The notes under the pieces were generated by a model. That model did no database searches, was not told the DNA's origin, and saw only the letters and a list, made by a program, of their open reading frames with translations. From an uncultured Alphaproteobacteria bacterium (GTDB lineage Bacteria; Pseudomonadota; Alphaproteobacteria; Rhodobacterales; Rhodobacteraceae), in contig CACBAM010000006.1 of assembly GCA_902537215.1 (NCBI GenBank), forward strand, positions 1-64,000: a DNA stretch of 64,000 bases, written 5' to 3'. The position numbers and the translations under genes were made by a program. Positions 18,044-27,414 of this stretch are shown piece by piece; the first letter of the stretch is position 1, and every line of letters begins with the position of its first letter.

Positions 18044-21000
18044 ATGAAAAAAAACTTTACAGAACATTATAACAAAGAATTTAGAGCTTTTGCTTTGTCA
18101 AAGATATTTGAAAGCTCTGATAAATCGACCCATATACACATCCTTACGCGTGAAGGAGAACTCAAACAGTTTTCGGATATGCTTAAATTTTTTAACGATA
18201 AAGTTGAAGTGATTGTTTATCCTGCATGGGACTGCTTGCCTTATAGTAATATTTCTCCAAGAAAAGAGATCATATCTAAAAGATATAGTGCTCTAAGGGC
18301 ATTAGAAGGAGTTAGTAAATCTTATAAAATTATTTTGCTATCGGTTGACAGTGTTATTCAAAAAATTGTTCCTATTAAAGAAATCCTTCAAAAGAGCTTT
18401 TCTCTTAAAATGAATCAAAAAGTAATTTTGTCTAACCTAATTGAATGGCTTGAAAAAATGGGTTATTCAAGACAAACAAATGTATATTCAATAGGCGAAT
18501 ATGCTCTGAGAGGTGGTATATTGGATGTTTTTGTTCCTGAAATAAAATATCCTATCAGACTAGATTTTTTCGGTACCAAATTAGAAAAAATAAGAACCTT
18601 TGATCCATCAAGTCAAAGGTCAAATGGGTCTATAAAAGCTGTGAACATATTTCCTGTATCTGAAATAATATTAGATGAAGAAGCTATAAATATATTCAGA
18701 CAGAATTATCGAAGAACTATTGGGACGGTTAAGACTGACGATAGAGTTTATAACTCAATATCAGAAAAAATATTGATTGAAGGAATAGAGCACTGGTTAC
18801 CTTTATTTAATCCAAAACTTGTGCCTATATTTTCATTTTTAAAAAGAGCTTCTCTTTCATATGATAGTGATTTGCAAGTAATGATTGAGAATAAATGGGA
18901 GCAGATTGTTGAGAGTAGAAGCTTTGATTTAAAGAATGTCTCTAACAATCCAAATAAACTTTCTTTATTGGCGGCCTCCTCGCATTATTTGTCACCGTCA
19001 GAATTTACTAAAACTATTAGTATTTATGATATTAAGAAAATTGATCAGCTTTTTACCAATAAAATAAAAACAACATATTCTTCTACGAAAGATTTTGCAG
19101 TAGAACGAAATAAAGAAGACATCTCTCTTTTTAACGAAGTAGCCAAGTACTTGAAGCAGAGAGTAAAAAAGCGCCCAATAGTCTTGTCTGGTCATTCTGA
19201 GGGGTCAATAAAAAGACTTATTCATGTCTTGAAAGAACACGACTTAACTGTTGTAAGAAGAATAGAAAACATTAACCAGATAAATGATGCTCCTAGGCAA
19301 CTCTATTATGCAGTAACTCGCTTAGATGTAGGGTTTTCAACTCCTTCCTTTGAGATCATAACCGAAAAATCAATTTTTGGAGGCAACCTGAGAAGTAGCA
19401 AAGCAGCAAAGCTCCGTAACCTTACTGCTGTTTTTGAGGATCTAAATTCATTAAGTATAAAAGATCTCGTTGTTCACATAGACTATGGAATTGGAATGTT
19501 TATGGGGCTAAAGAGTTTTGAAATAAACGGAGTAAACAATGATTTTCTTCAAATTGATTATGCTGGCTCCGATAAAATATTTCTACCTGTAGAAAATATA
19601 GAGCTTATATCGCCACTAGGTTTTTCTGATGCAAAGCTAGATAGGCTCGGTTCTTCGAATTGGCAGATGAGAAAAGCGACAGTCAAAAATAAAATCAAGT
19701 TGATCGCTGAGAAGCTGATTAAGGTTGCCGCGGAGAGAAAACTTATAAATACAAAAAAGATTAATCTGCAAAAAGATCTTTTCCAGGATTTTTGTGATCG
19801 TTTTCCCTATGAAGAAACTCCTGATCAAATGCAAGCAATAAATGACGTTATCAAAGATTTGTCTACCGGAAACCCCATGGACAGGCTGATTTGTGGTGAT
19901 ATAGGGTTTGGAAAAACGGAGGTTGCAATTAGAGCGGCTTTTATAATGGTAACGGAGAATAGACAAGTTGTCTTAGCGGCGCCTACAACGCTTTTAGCAA
20001 AACAGCATACCGAAATTTTTAAAAAACGCTTTGACGGTTACCCCATCAAAATAAAAATGCTTTCTCGATTAACTAAGCCAACAGAGATTGATCAAATAAA
20101 ATATGATCTCTCAATTGGCGATGTTAACATACTGATTGGAACACATAGTGTTATTAATAGAAATCTAAAGTTTAATGATCTCAGTTTAGTAATAGTAGAT
20201 GAGGAGCAAAGCTTTGGTGTAGATCAAAAGGAGCAGCTTAAATTCATATTTCCCAACGTTCATGTGTTAACATTATCGGCTACACCTATACCAAGGACCT
20301 TACAAATGGCTTTTTCAGGAATTAGAGATCTTTCATTGATTAATACACCTCCAAAAAATAGAATGCCTATTGAAACAAGTGTTATTGAGTTTGATCAGGG
20401 CACCATAAGATCTGCGATAATTCGTGAGATCAAGAGAGATGGCCAAGTATTTTTTGTTGTTCCAAGAATAAAAGATATTCGTGCGATAGAAGAATTTCTT
20501 AACAATTTTTTACCTGAAGTTAAATATATGGTTGCCACTGGCAAAACTAGCAATAAAGAATTAGAAAAAACTATTTCAGCTTTTTACTATGGTGAGTTAG
20601 ATCTTCTTGTTTCGACAAATATAGTTGGGAGTGGTCTTGATGTGCAAAGAGCGAATACAATAATAATATACAGAGCAGAGTTATTCGGTCTAAGTCAATT
20701 GTATCAAATAAGAGGTAGAGTTGGCCGTTCTAATAAGAGAGCCTTCGCATATTTGATTACTAAAGAAAATGCGTTGCTAACAGAAACTGCCAAGAAACGG
20801 CTCGATTTAATTAAAGAGTTGAACTCATTAGTATCTGGTTTCACCTTATCTTCTCAAGATCTTGAAATGAGGGGGTCTGGAAATATTTTAGGGGAGGAAC
20901 AAACTGGTCAAGCCAACGAAATAGGGACTTCGTTATACCAGGAAATGTTACAGAAAACTATTAATTCTTTAAAGTTAAATAAGAATGATACCAATAATTC

Positions 21001-21484
21001 CAATCTTGAAGAAAATTGGTCTCCGGTGATAAGAATTCCGGTCACAGCAAGAATCCCCGAAAACTACATAAAGGATTCAGCTTTAAGATTAAGTTTTTAC
21101 CGTAGACTCTCAAATTTTGAAAGCCAAATGCATTTAGAGTCTCTTCTTGCAGAATTGATAGATCGATTTGGAAAAATACCTAAGGATATTATTAACTTAG
21201 CAAACATTCTTAAAATAAAAGAGAAGTGTAAGTCGCTAGAAATAGAGTCTCTAGAGGTTGGAACTAAAGGTATAACTTTTAAATTCAGGGAAGGAAAAGT
21301 TGAAAATATCTCTGGTTTAATAGCTTTTATAGAATCAGACAAGAACAACATAAAGCCTTCTAATGAAAAATTATTCATTAAAACGAATAAAGGAAATGAT
21401 TTAAACTCATCTTATAATGTGTTGAAAAATATGGAAAAATTTCTGAAAAAAAAAGCGCCTTCGAAAGAAGGCGCTAGTTATTGA
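18044..21484 (+). CDS. mfd: Transcription-repair coupling factor
   Basis: The 1146-residue translocase removes RNA polymerase stalled at lesions and recruits UvrA. Features: UvrB-like N-terminal domains, the RNA-polymerase interaction region with VHIDYGIGMF, Walker A GDIGFGKTE near residue 617, DEEQ near 719, TLSATPIPRTL, and the RecG-like TRG region with QLYQIRGRVGRS. Length is normal. The last twelve codons (KKKAPSKEGASY) coincide with a strong hairpin that is a terminator for the opposite strand, so the C-terminus may be constrained by it. Confidence 0.97.
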   Translation: MKKNFTEHYNKEFRAFALSKIFESSDKSTHIHILTREGELKQFSDMLKFFNDKVEVIVYPAWDCLPYSNISPRKEIISKRYSALRALEGVSKSYKIILLSVDSVIQKIVPIKEILQKSFSLKMNQKVILSNLIEWLEKMGYSRQTNVYSIGEYALRGGILDVFVPEIKYPIRLDFFGTKLEKIRTFDPSSQRSNGSIKAVNIFPVSEIILDEEAINIFRQNYRRTIGTVKTDDRVYNSISEKILIEGIEHWLPLFNPKLVPIFSFLKRASLSYDSDLQVMIENKWEQIVESRSFDLKNVSNNPNKLSLLAASSHYLSPSEFTKTISIYDIKKIDQLFTNKIKTTYSSTKDFAVERNKEDISLFNEVAKYLKQRVKKRPIVLSGHSEGSIKRLIHVLKEHDLTVVRRIENINQINDAPRQLYYAVTRLDVGFSTPSFEIITEKSIFGGNLRSSKAAKLRNLTAVFEDLNSLSIKDLVVHIDYGIGMFMGLKSFEINGVNNDFLQIDYAGSDKIFLPVENIELISPLGFSDAKLDRLGSSNWQMRKATVKNKIKLIAEKLIKVAAERKLINTKKINLQKDLFQDFCDRFPYEETPDQMQAINDVIKDLSTGNPMDRLICGDIGFGKTEVAIRAAFIMVTENRQVVLAAPTTLLAKQHTEIFKKRFDGYPIKIKMLSRLTKPTEIDQIKYDLSIGDVNILIGTHSVINRNLKFNDLSLVIVDEEQSFGVDQKEQLKFIFPNVHVLTLSATPIPRTLQMAFSGIRDLSLINTPPKNRMPIETSVIEFDQGTIRSAIIREIKRDGQVFFVVPRIKDIRAIEEFLNNFLPEVKYMVATGKTSNKELEKTISAFYYGELDLLVSTNIVGSGLDVQRANTIIIYRAELFGLSQLYQIRGRVGRSNKRAFAYLITKENALLTETAKKRLDLIKELNSLVSGFTLSSQDLEMRGSGNILGEEQTGQANEIGTSLYQEMLQKTINSLKLNKNDTNNSNLEENWSPVIRIPVTARIPENYIKDSALRLSFYRRLSNFESQMHLESLLAELIDRFGKIPKDIINLANILKIKEKCKSLEIESLEVGTKGITFKFREGKVENISGLIAFIESDKNNIKPSNEKLFIKTNKGNDLNSSYNVLKNMEKFLKKKAPSKEGASY
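21454..21475 (-). terminator. Intrinsic terminator for the minus strand inside the mfd 3' end
   Basis: A perfect 9-bp stem AGCGCCTTC/GAAGGCGCT with a 4-base loop is followed on the minus strand by a run of nine T. On the plus strand no T run follows, so it should stop transcription from the DUF502 gene, whose stop codon is about 90 bases away. It lies wholly within mfd coding sequence. Confidence 0.8.
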
Positions 21485-21565
21485 GGCAGGTTTCATACAG
21501 GCAAGAAACCTATCGAGCAGTACTTATTACTTTACTAAAAAGACAAAAAAAATCCAACTTTTTTT

Positions 21566-22186
21566 TTATTTTTTCTCTGGCATTACTAGTCCTGCTGAAA
21601 TTATAAGTTTAGCCGCGTCTTCAACTGACATATTCAGTATAATTATATCATCTCTGGGTACAAATAACATAAAGCCAGATGTTGGGTTTGGCGTGGTTGG
21701 TAAAAAAACTGTAACAAGAGAGCCTTTATTGATTTTTTTCTTAATTTCACCATATGTTTCCGTTGAGATAAAGGCTACCGCCCATATGCCTTTTCTGGGG
21801 TATTCAACGAGGCATGGCTGCTTGAAATTCGTACCATCAGGCTTGAAAACGGCTTGGATTATTTGTTTAATTGAGTTATACACTGTGTTTACTATAGGTG
21901 TTCGTGAAAGAATTTTTTCACCTAAATTAATGGCCTGTCTTCCTATAAACCCTGACGCCAGTGATCCAATGAAAGTAGTAACAATTAAGAATAAAAATAC
22001 ACCTAGCCCAGGAATATAAATTTCAAACAAGTCTAAGGGATTATATTTTGGTGGAATGATAGGAATTACGACTTTATCAATAAAGGTGATAACACTCCAA
22101 ACCAAATAAACTGTAAGAACGATAGGTATTAGAACGACTAATCCAGTTAGAAAATCCCGTCGTAATTTTTGAAAAAGTTTTCCCAT
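21566..22186 (-). CDS. DUF502 family inner-membrane protein
   Basis: The 206-residue protein has two N-terminal membrane segments (about residues 12-35 and 58-80), then a soluble domain with RTPIVNTVYNSIKQI and FLPTTPNPTSGFMLFVP, all typical of DUF502. Biochemical function is not established. It is convergent with mfd, and often sits near mfd or recG in alphaproteobacteria. It is 24 bases downstream of psuG in the same direction and likely shares its transcript. Confidence 0.88.
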   Translation of the reverse strand: MGKLFQKLRRDFLTGLVVLIPIVLTVYLVWSVITFIDKVVIPIIPPKYNPLDLFEIYIPGLGVFLFLIVTTFIGSLASGFIGRQAINLGEKILSRTPIVNTVYNSIKQIIQAVFKPDGTNFKQPCLVEYPRKGIWAVAFISTETYGEIKKKINKGSLVTVFLPTTPNPTSGFMLFVPRDDIIILNMSVEDAAKLIISAGLVMPEKK

Positions 22187-22210
22187 GTTGAAGCTCCCTT
22201 TAACTACTTA

Positions 22211-23143
22211 TCAATAATCCAGAGCTTTAGCAACTTTAGCACCAAGCATTGCATTATTTTTTATAAGTTCAATATTTGAAAGGAGCGTTTTCCCATTTGT
22301 TTTCTCAACCAAATACTCCAATAGACTCGGAGTAAGTTCTTTGCCGGTTATATTAGATTTTTTTAGTTCGTTAACCCCATTCAATATTAATGGTTCTAAG
22401 TACATTTGGTCCAGAGAATACTTTTTCGGAATTGGATTGCAAAGCAATAATCCATTACAACTATTTATACTCCTTGCAATTGAGTAAATTTTTGCGATTG
22501 CTTCTGGGCTCTCTACTCGGTGGGTAGATTGCAACTTAGTGTCTCTATACCAAAAAGCGGGTAAATTATTTTGTCTATATGAAAAAGCAGGGATTGATAG
22601 TGTTTCTAGTAACTCATAAGTTTTAGAGATGTCTAGAATTGTTTTTGGGCCCGCGCAAACAGTTATTATTTTGGACTCTTTAATAGCTTGGAGGTCTGAA
22701 GATACGTCCATGCTTTCAGAGACGTTTCTATGAACGCCTCCAATCCCGCCCGTAATGAATACGGAGATTGAGGCTAAATTACATATTCTAAGTGAGCCTG
22801 AAACGGTAGTTCCACCTGGCTTTTTCGAAAAAATCGTACTGTCTAGATTGATACTCGAGACTTTCTCTACATTTCGAAGCTTAGCAAAAGCGTCTAGAAT
22901 TTCAGGGTCCAGACCAATCTGAATTTTGCCATCTAGTATAGCCAGTGTCGCTGGCTGAACACCCTCATCTCTAATTATTCCTTCAATATCTTTCGCCATT
23001 TCTAGTGATTGGGGGTAAGGCATTCCATGGGAAATTATAGAACTCTCTAACGCAACCAGTGGAATTTTGTTATCAATCGCCTTTAATACTTCCCGAGAGC
23101 ATTTAATTAGGTGTTTATTCTTATTTATAAATTTTTTAATCAT
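22211..23143 (-). CDS. psuG: Pseudouridine-5'-phosphate glycosidase
   Basis: The 310-residue enzyme splits pseudouridine 5'-phosphate into uracil and ribose 5-phosphate. ALESSIISHGMPYPQSLEMA with the metal/acid residues, the catalytic ITGGIGGVHR loop and KTILDISKTYELLETL are diagnostic. It overlaps the PfkB kinase gene by 8 bases, and together they form the pseudouridine breakdown pair that recycles modified RNA nucleosides. Confidence 0.94.
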   Translation of the reverse strand: MIKKFINKNKHLIKCSREVLKAIDNKIPLVALESSIISHGMPYPQSLEMAKDIEGIIRDEGVQPATLAILDGKIQIGLDPEILDAFAKLRNVEKVSSINLDSTIFSKKPGGTTVSGSLRICNLASISVFITGGIGGVHRNVSESMDVSSDLQAIKESKIITVCAGPKTILDISKTYELLETLSIPAFSYRQNNLPAFWYRDTKLQSTHRVESPEAIAKIYSIARSINSCNGLLLCNPIPKKYSLDQMYLEPLILNGVNELKKSNITGKELTPSLLEYLVEKTNGKTLLSNIELIKNNAMLGAKVAKALDY

Positions 23144-24062
23144 TACTTTTTAAGTAGATCTGTGTTTTTCTATTTGCTACGTACAAGCTTTTCTTGAGGC
23201 TTGCTGACGGATGCAATTCTTTATAGGATAGAAAATAAGCAAAGAATGCATCTCCTGCTCCCAATCTTGAGTAAGTACCTCTAATGACTTCTGGTTGAAC
23301 TTTTGCAACTTCTTTATTTGAAACACCACATGCGATATTTGGACCATCTGTAACGATAGTCAAGCTGGTTTCAGTTCTTATTTTCTCGAAAATAGCAATT
23401 GACGCATCCATGGCATTTTCCAATGTTTTTGAATCTAATAAGATATTCGCTTCTTTAAGGTTAATAAAAAGATTAAACCCTTTGAAATAATTTGCATCAT
23501 TTTTAAATTCCGCCAGTTTTAAAAAATTAGCAGGGATGAAATATTTAGTAAAAATTTTTTCACTTGCCTCTTCTTTTACGTAGTCTAAAAACTCTCTTGT
23601 ACAATTGCCATCAAAAATAAAAATTGCATCACTATTTTCATTTTTGTGGGCTAAGCATATCTGATAGAAATGTTTGATTATATCATTTTGGCTCGATAAA
23701 AAAGTACTCGAGGAATTAATCGATCCAAATATTTCTCCGTTATTTGTTTCAATAGATAAATATTGGTCATTTTGATTTCCCTTTATTAAAAGATATTTTG
23801 TATTGATATTATGGTCTTCAAGAGCCTTTCGTATTAGTGTGGTTTTCTCATTTTTACCGATTGCGGAGACCAAATTTAATTCATAACTTTGTCTGTTAAG
23901 GATTTTTGAGAGACCTAAAGCTATATTGAAAGCTACTCCCCCTGGCCGCTCATTTATAAAACCGGAACAATCTTTCCCTTTACTTATTGGCTCTAAAGGC
24001 TTTCCTACGATATCCCACATTGTGCAGCCAAATATGTAAATTTTTTTCTTAGATAACGACAT
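23136..24062 (-). CDS. psuK: PfkB-family kinase, probable pseudouridine kinase
   Basis: The 308-residue ribokinase-like protein should phosphorylate pseudouridine for the glycosidase encoded next. The N-terminal substrate motif is RPGGVAFNIAL and the catalytic signature RLGAGDAFFAYFL contains the base aspartate. Assignment to pseudouridine rests mainly on the 8-base overlap with psuG; the domain alone would only support a sugar or nucleoside kinase. It starts 156 bases from the divergent rpsB. Confidence 0.82.
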   Translation of the reverse strand: MSLSKKKIYIFGCTMWDIVGKPLEPISKGKDCSGFINERPGGVAFNIALGLSKILNRQSYELNLVSAIGKNEKTTLIRKALEDHNINTKYLLIKGNQNDQYLSIETNNGEIFGSINSSSTFLSSQNDIIKHFYQICLAHKNENSDAIFIFDGNCTREFLDYVKEEASEKIFTKYFIPANFLKLAEFKNDANYFKGFNLFINLKEANILLDSKTLENAMDASIAIFEKIRTETSLTIVTDGPNIACGVSNKEVAKVQPEVIRGTYSRLGAGDAFFAYFLSYKELHPSASLKKSLYVANRKTQIYLKSND

Positions 24063-24151
24063 TCATTAATTGTAGAAAAAGTAGATTTAAAATAAATAAA
24101 TAAATTCTTGATCTTACCTTTATGATGCCTTAAAAAAAAAAAAAATTCGCA

Positions 24152-24192
24152 AACGCATAGAAAATTTCGGTCCACAATTTGGAACGTGCGTT
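24152..24192 (+). promoter_or_regulatory. Structured leader upstream of rpsB
   Basis: An outer stem AACGCA (24152-24157) pairs with TGCGTT (24187-24192), and inside it C-G-G-TCCA (24168-24174) pairs with TGGA-A-C-G (24180-24186) across a 5-base loop. The ribosome site AAAAGGA and the S2 start follow. Ribosomal protein S2 mRNAs often have autoregulatory leaders, so this could bind S2; that is inference from structure and place. Confidence 0.45.
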
Positions 24193-24218
24193 AAGGCAAA
24201 ACCGAAAAGGATAATAGA

Positions 24219-25181
24219 ATGAATCTACCAAGTTATAATATCAGGCAGCTGTTAGAGGCTGGAGTGCATTTCGGACATCAAACTCACCGATGGAACCCAT
24301 TAATGGATGAGTATATATACGGCTCAAGAAACGGAATACATATTTTAGATCTTACTCAAACGCTTACGATGCTGGATACTGCTCTCAGTGAGATACATAA
24401 GCTGGTTGCCAAAGGCGGTAGTATTTTATTTGTCGGAACGAAACGCCAAGCGCAACAGTCCATTGCAGAAGCTGCAACCAAGTGCGCCCAGTATTACATA
24501 AATTACAGATGGCTTGGAGGCACGTTGACAAATTGGAATACGGTATCAAATTCAATTCTTAGATTAAAGGACCTTGAGGCATTCGACGAAAGTCAGCTCT
24601 CCCTTTTCACAAAAAAGGAGAGGCTAAATATAGAAAAAGAACATCAAAAGTTAAACTTATCACTTGGTGGTATAAAGGATATGAAAAATATACCTGACAT
24701 GCTCTTTGTTATAGATACGAATAAAGAGGCGATAGCCATAAAAGAAGCAAAAAAAATCGGCATACCTGTTGTAGCAATATTAGATACGAACTCCTCCACT
24801 GATGGAGTTGATTTCCCAATACCTGGTAATGATGATGCTTCAAGAGCAATATCTCTGTATTGCGAATTAGTGAGCAAAACGATTTTAGATGGCATGGAGT
24901 CTCAGTTAGGCTCTGCTGGCATTGATTTAGGTGAAGCTCAAACGCCATTATCTGAAGACTTGCCTGAAGATAAAGTGTTAGAGCAAGAAGTTGCTGGCGA
25001 AGTTATACCAGAAGATATAAACGAGGCTGATGAGCCTAAAGCACAATCTGGCGAAGTGAAAGCAGAACAAAAAAGTTCCGATGGTACAGAAGACACAACG
25101 AAGGTTGGTGTTTCAGAAAAATTACAAGACATAGTCAAAGCCGACGTTAGTCCTAAGACTGAAACAGCCAAGGGAAAGTAA
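24219..25181 (+). CDS. rpsB: 30S ribosomal protein S2
   Basis: S2 binds the head-body junction of the small ribosomal subunit. Residues 1-235 show the family sequence ([42 protein letters not shown]). The 320-residue length exceeds the usual 240-260: from about residue 240 there is an acidic, low-complexity tail rich in Glu, Asp and Lys. Such tails occur in some alphaproteobacterial S2 proteins. It heads the rpsB-tsf-pyrH-frr group. Confidence 0.97.
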   Translation: MNLPSYNIRQLLEAGVHFGHQTHRWNPLMDEYIYGSRNGIHILDLTQTLTMLDTALSEIHKLVAKGGSILFVGTKRQAQQSIAEAATKCAQYYINYRWLGGTLTNWNTVSNSILRLKDLEAFDESQLSLFTKKERLNIEKEHQKLNLSLGGIKDMKNIPDMLFVIDTNKEAIAIKEAKKIGIPVVAILDTNSSTDGVDFPIPGNDDASRAISLYCELVSKTILDGMESQLGSAGIDLGEAQTPLSEDLPEDKVLEQEVAGEVIPEDINEADEPKAQSGEVKAEQKSSDGTEDTTKVGVSEKLQDIVKADVSPKTETAKGK

Positions 25182-25215
25182 AAATGATGAGCAATAATAA
25201 TCAAAGGAGAACAAA

Positions 25216-26088
25216 TTGATATCAGCTTTATTGGTTAAAGAACTTAGAGAAAAGTCAGGAGCAGGTATGATGGATGCGAAAAAAGCTCTTCTCGAAACAG
25301 ATGGCGATTTAGAGGCTGCCCAAGATTGGCTAAGAACCAAAGGACTTCTTAAGGCAGAAAAAAAATCGTCAAGAGTTGCGGCGGATGGCTTGGTTGGAAT
25401 AAGAGTTCATGAAAATGAGGGTATGATGATTGAACTGAATTCCGAGACGGATTTTGTTGCAACAAATAAAGAGTTTACTGATCTAGTAGAACTTATTTTG
25501 GATGAAGGGTTCGGAATAACGGACAAGGATAAACTTTTGAATAAGAATGTTTCAGGAAAAGATATTCAAGAGATCATAAACAACAAAATAGCTACAATTG
25601 GAGAGAATATTAGTTTGAGACGAGTAATTAGTGTTAAAGGTTCGAATATCTATTCTTATTTACATAATTCAGTTTCAAAGGATTGTGGAAAAATAGGTGT
25701 TCTAGTTTCTCTAGAAGGAAATAAAGATGATGAATTTGGAAAAAAGTTAGCGATGCATATAGCTGCAACATCTCCATTGGCGATGTCTGAGAATGATCTA
25801 GATTCAGATCTAGTTGATAGAGAGAAAAAGATCATTAGTGAGCAGCTTATATCAGAGGGAAAGCCAGCCGATATTGCAGAAAAGATCCTGTCAGGAAAAC
25901 TAAAAAAATTCTATGAAGAAAATACTTTGCTAAACCAAAAATTTGTAATGGATCCAGACTGTTCTGTAAGAAATGTTTTAGAAAAAAATAAGCAAGTGTT
26001 AATAAATTTTGTGAGATTTAAGGTTGGAGAGGGTATTGATAAGAAAGAAAGTGATTTTGCTACCGAAGTTAAAGATATAGTTAATTAG
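25216..26088 (+). CDS. tsf: Translation elongation factor Ts
   Basis: EF-Ts is the guanine-nucleotide exchange factor for EF-Tu. LREKSGAGMMDAKKAL near residue 10 and ELNSETDFVATN near residue 75 are diagnostic; length is 290. The start is TTG at 25216, seven bases after a strong AAAGGAGA ribosome site, and no ATG gives the full N-terminus. It follows rpsB by 34 bases. Confidence 0.97.
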   Translation: MISALLVKELREKSGAGMMDAKKALLETDGDLEAAQDWLRTKGLLKAEKKSSRVAADGLVGIRVHENEGMMIELNSETDFVATNKEFTDLVELILDEGFGITDKDKLLNKNVSGKDIQEIINNKIATIGENISLRRVISVKGSNIYSYLHNSVSKDCGKIGVLVSLEGNKDDEFGKKLAMHIAATSPLAMSENDLDSDLVDREKKIISEQLISEGKPADIAEKILSGKLKKFYEENTLLNQKFVMDPDCSVRNVLEKNKQVLINFVRFKVGEGIDKKESDFATEVKDIVN

Positions 26089-26096
26089 CAGGCTAA

Positions 26097-26819
26097 TTGA
26101 GATTGACAAAAAAAAGTCGATATAAGCGAATATTACTTAAAATATCTGGTGAAGCTTTAATGGGAGAATTGAAGGTGGGTTTACATCCACCAACTGTAAA
26201 TAAAATAGCTTCTGAAATAAAAAAGGTTCACGAAAAGGGCATTGAGGTATGCCTTGTTATAGGTGGAGGTAACATTTTTCGCGGCCTACAAGGCAGTGCT
26301 CAAGGTATGGAACGAACAACTGCAGACTATATGGGCATGTTGGCTACTGTAATGAACTCTCTAGCTATGCAATCTGAGTTAGAAAAATTGAGTGTGCATA
26401 CGAGGGTAATATCAGCAATACCTATGGATCAAATTTGTGAGCCGTATATTCGAAGAAGAGCAGTTAGACATTTAGAAAAAAATAGAGTTTGTATATTTGC
26501 TGCTGGTACAGGAAATCCCTATTTTACAACTGACACGGCTGCAACTTTAAGAGCAATAGAAATGAAATGTGAAGCTATTTTTAAAGCGACTAAGGTTGAT
26601 GGTATATATGACAAAGATCCAATTTTAAACCCCGAAGCAAAATATATTGAAAAAATTACCTACGATACCGCATTGCAAGAGAATTTGAAAGTAATGGACG
26701 CAAGTGCAATAGCTTTAGCTAGAGATAACCGTATTCCTATTATTGTTTTTTCTTTGTTTGAAACTGATGATTTTTTGAGTATTGTTGGAGGTATAGGCCG
26801 GTTTTCATTGGTAAGTTAA
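26097..26819 (+). CDS. pyrH: Uridylate kinase
   Basis: The 240-residue UMP kinase makes UDP for pyrimidine nucleotide and cell-wall precursor synthesis. It has RILLKISGEALMG at the N-terminus, VIGGGNIFRG, the acidic ATP segment and VMDASAIALARDN near the end. The start is TTG at 26097 with an AGCAGG site; a second in-frame TTG at 26103 would remove only two residues. Co-directional with tsf and frr, with gaps of 8 and 4 bases. Confidence 0.96.
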   Translation: MRLTKKSRYKRILLKISGEALMGELKVGLHPPTVNKIASEIKKVHEKGIEVCLVIGGGNIFRGLQGSAQGMERTTADYMGMLATVMNSLAMQSELEKLSVHTRVISAIPMDQICEPYIRRRAVRHLEKNRVCIFAAGTGNPYFTTDTAATLRAIEMKCEAIFKATKVDGIYDKDPILNPEAKYIEKITYDTALQENLKVMDASAIALARDNRIPIIVFSLFETDDFLSIVGGIGRFSLVS

Positions 26820-26823
26820 CTAA

Positions 26824-27384
26824 ATGAATGAATTAAATTTAGACATTAGTGATATTGAAAAAAGAATGTCGGGAGCTTTAACTTCTTTAAAAAACGACTT
26901 TCTTTCTCTACGAACTGGTAGAGCATCTTCTTCAATGCTTGATCCCGTCGTGGTAGAAGTGTATGGGTCAAAGATTCCATTAAATCAATGTGCTACAATT
27001 ACTGTTCCGGAGTCAAGGGTCCTGTCAGTTAACGTTTGGGACGTCAACAATGTGAATATGGTTGAGAAAGCACTTATTAATTCGGGACTTGGGCTAACAC
27101 CTCAAACTGAAGGAAACTTTATTAGACTAATAATACCTGAATTAAACGAGGAAAGAAGGAAAGAACTTGCTAAACTTGCAGCAACGTATGCTGAGAATGC
27201 AAAAATAGCAATTAGAAATGTCAGAAAAGATGGTATGGATAAAATCAAAAGACTTCGTGCTGAAGGCATGTCTGAAGACGAGGCTCAAATTTGGAGTGAC
27301 GACATTCAAGAATTGACTAATAAAATGACCGTTTCCGTTGAGGAATTACAAAAAGAAAAACAATCAGAGATTGTAACGTTTTGA
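26824..27384 (+). CDS. frr: Ribosome recycling factor
   Basis: The 186-residue factor splits post-termination ribosomes with EF-G. LRTGRASSSMLDPVVVEVYGS, INIRLIIPELNEERRKEL-like text (present as FIRLIIPELNEERRKEL) and KIAIRNVRKDGMDKIK are characteristic. Length is typical. In most alphaproteobacteria uppS follows; here the next gene, cdsA, begins after only about 30 bases. Confidence 0.97.
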   Translation: MNELNLDISDIEKRMSGALTSLKNDFLSLRTGRASSSMLDPVVVEVYGSKIPLNQCATITVPESRVLSVNVWDVNNVNMVEKALINSGLGLTPQTEGNFIRLIIPELNEERRKELAKLAATYAENAKIAIRNVRKDGMDKIKRLRAEGMSEDEAQIWSDDIQELTNKMTVSVEELQKEKQSEIVTF

Positions 27385-27414
27385 ACTGTAAATTCATAGG
27401 CGTACATATTACAC

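Noticed and set aside
24938-25340. Minus-strand frames across rpsB and tsf
   Set aside because: They are antisense to well-conserved ribosomal genes and have no ribosome sites or family resemblance.
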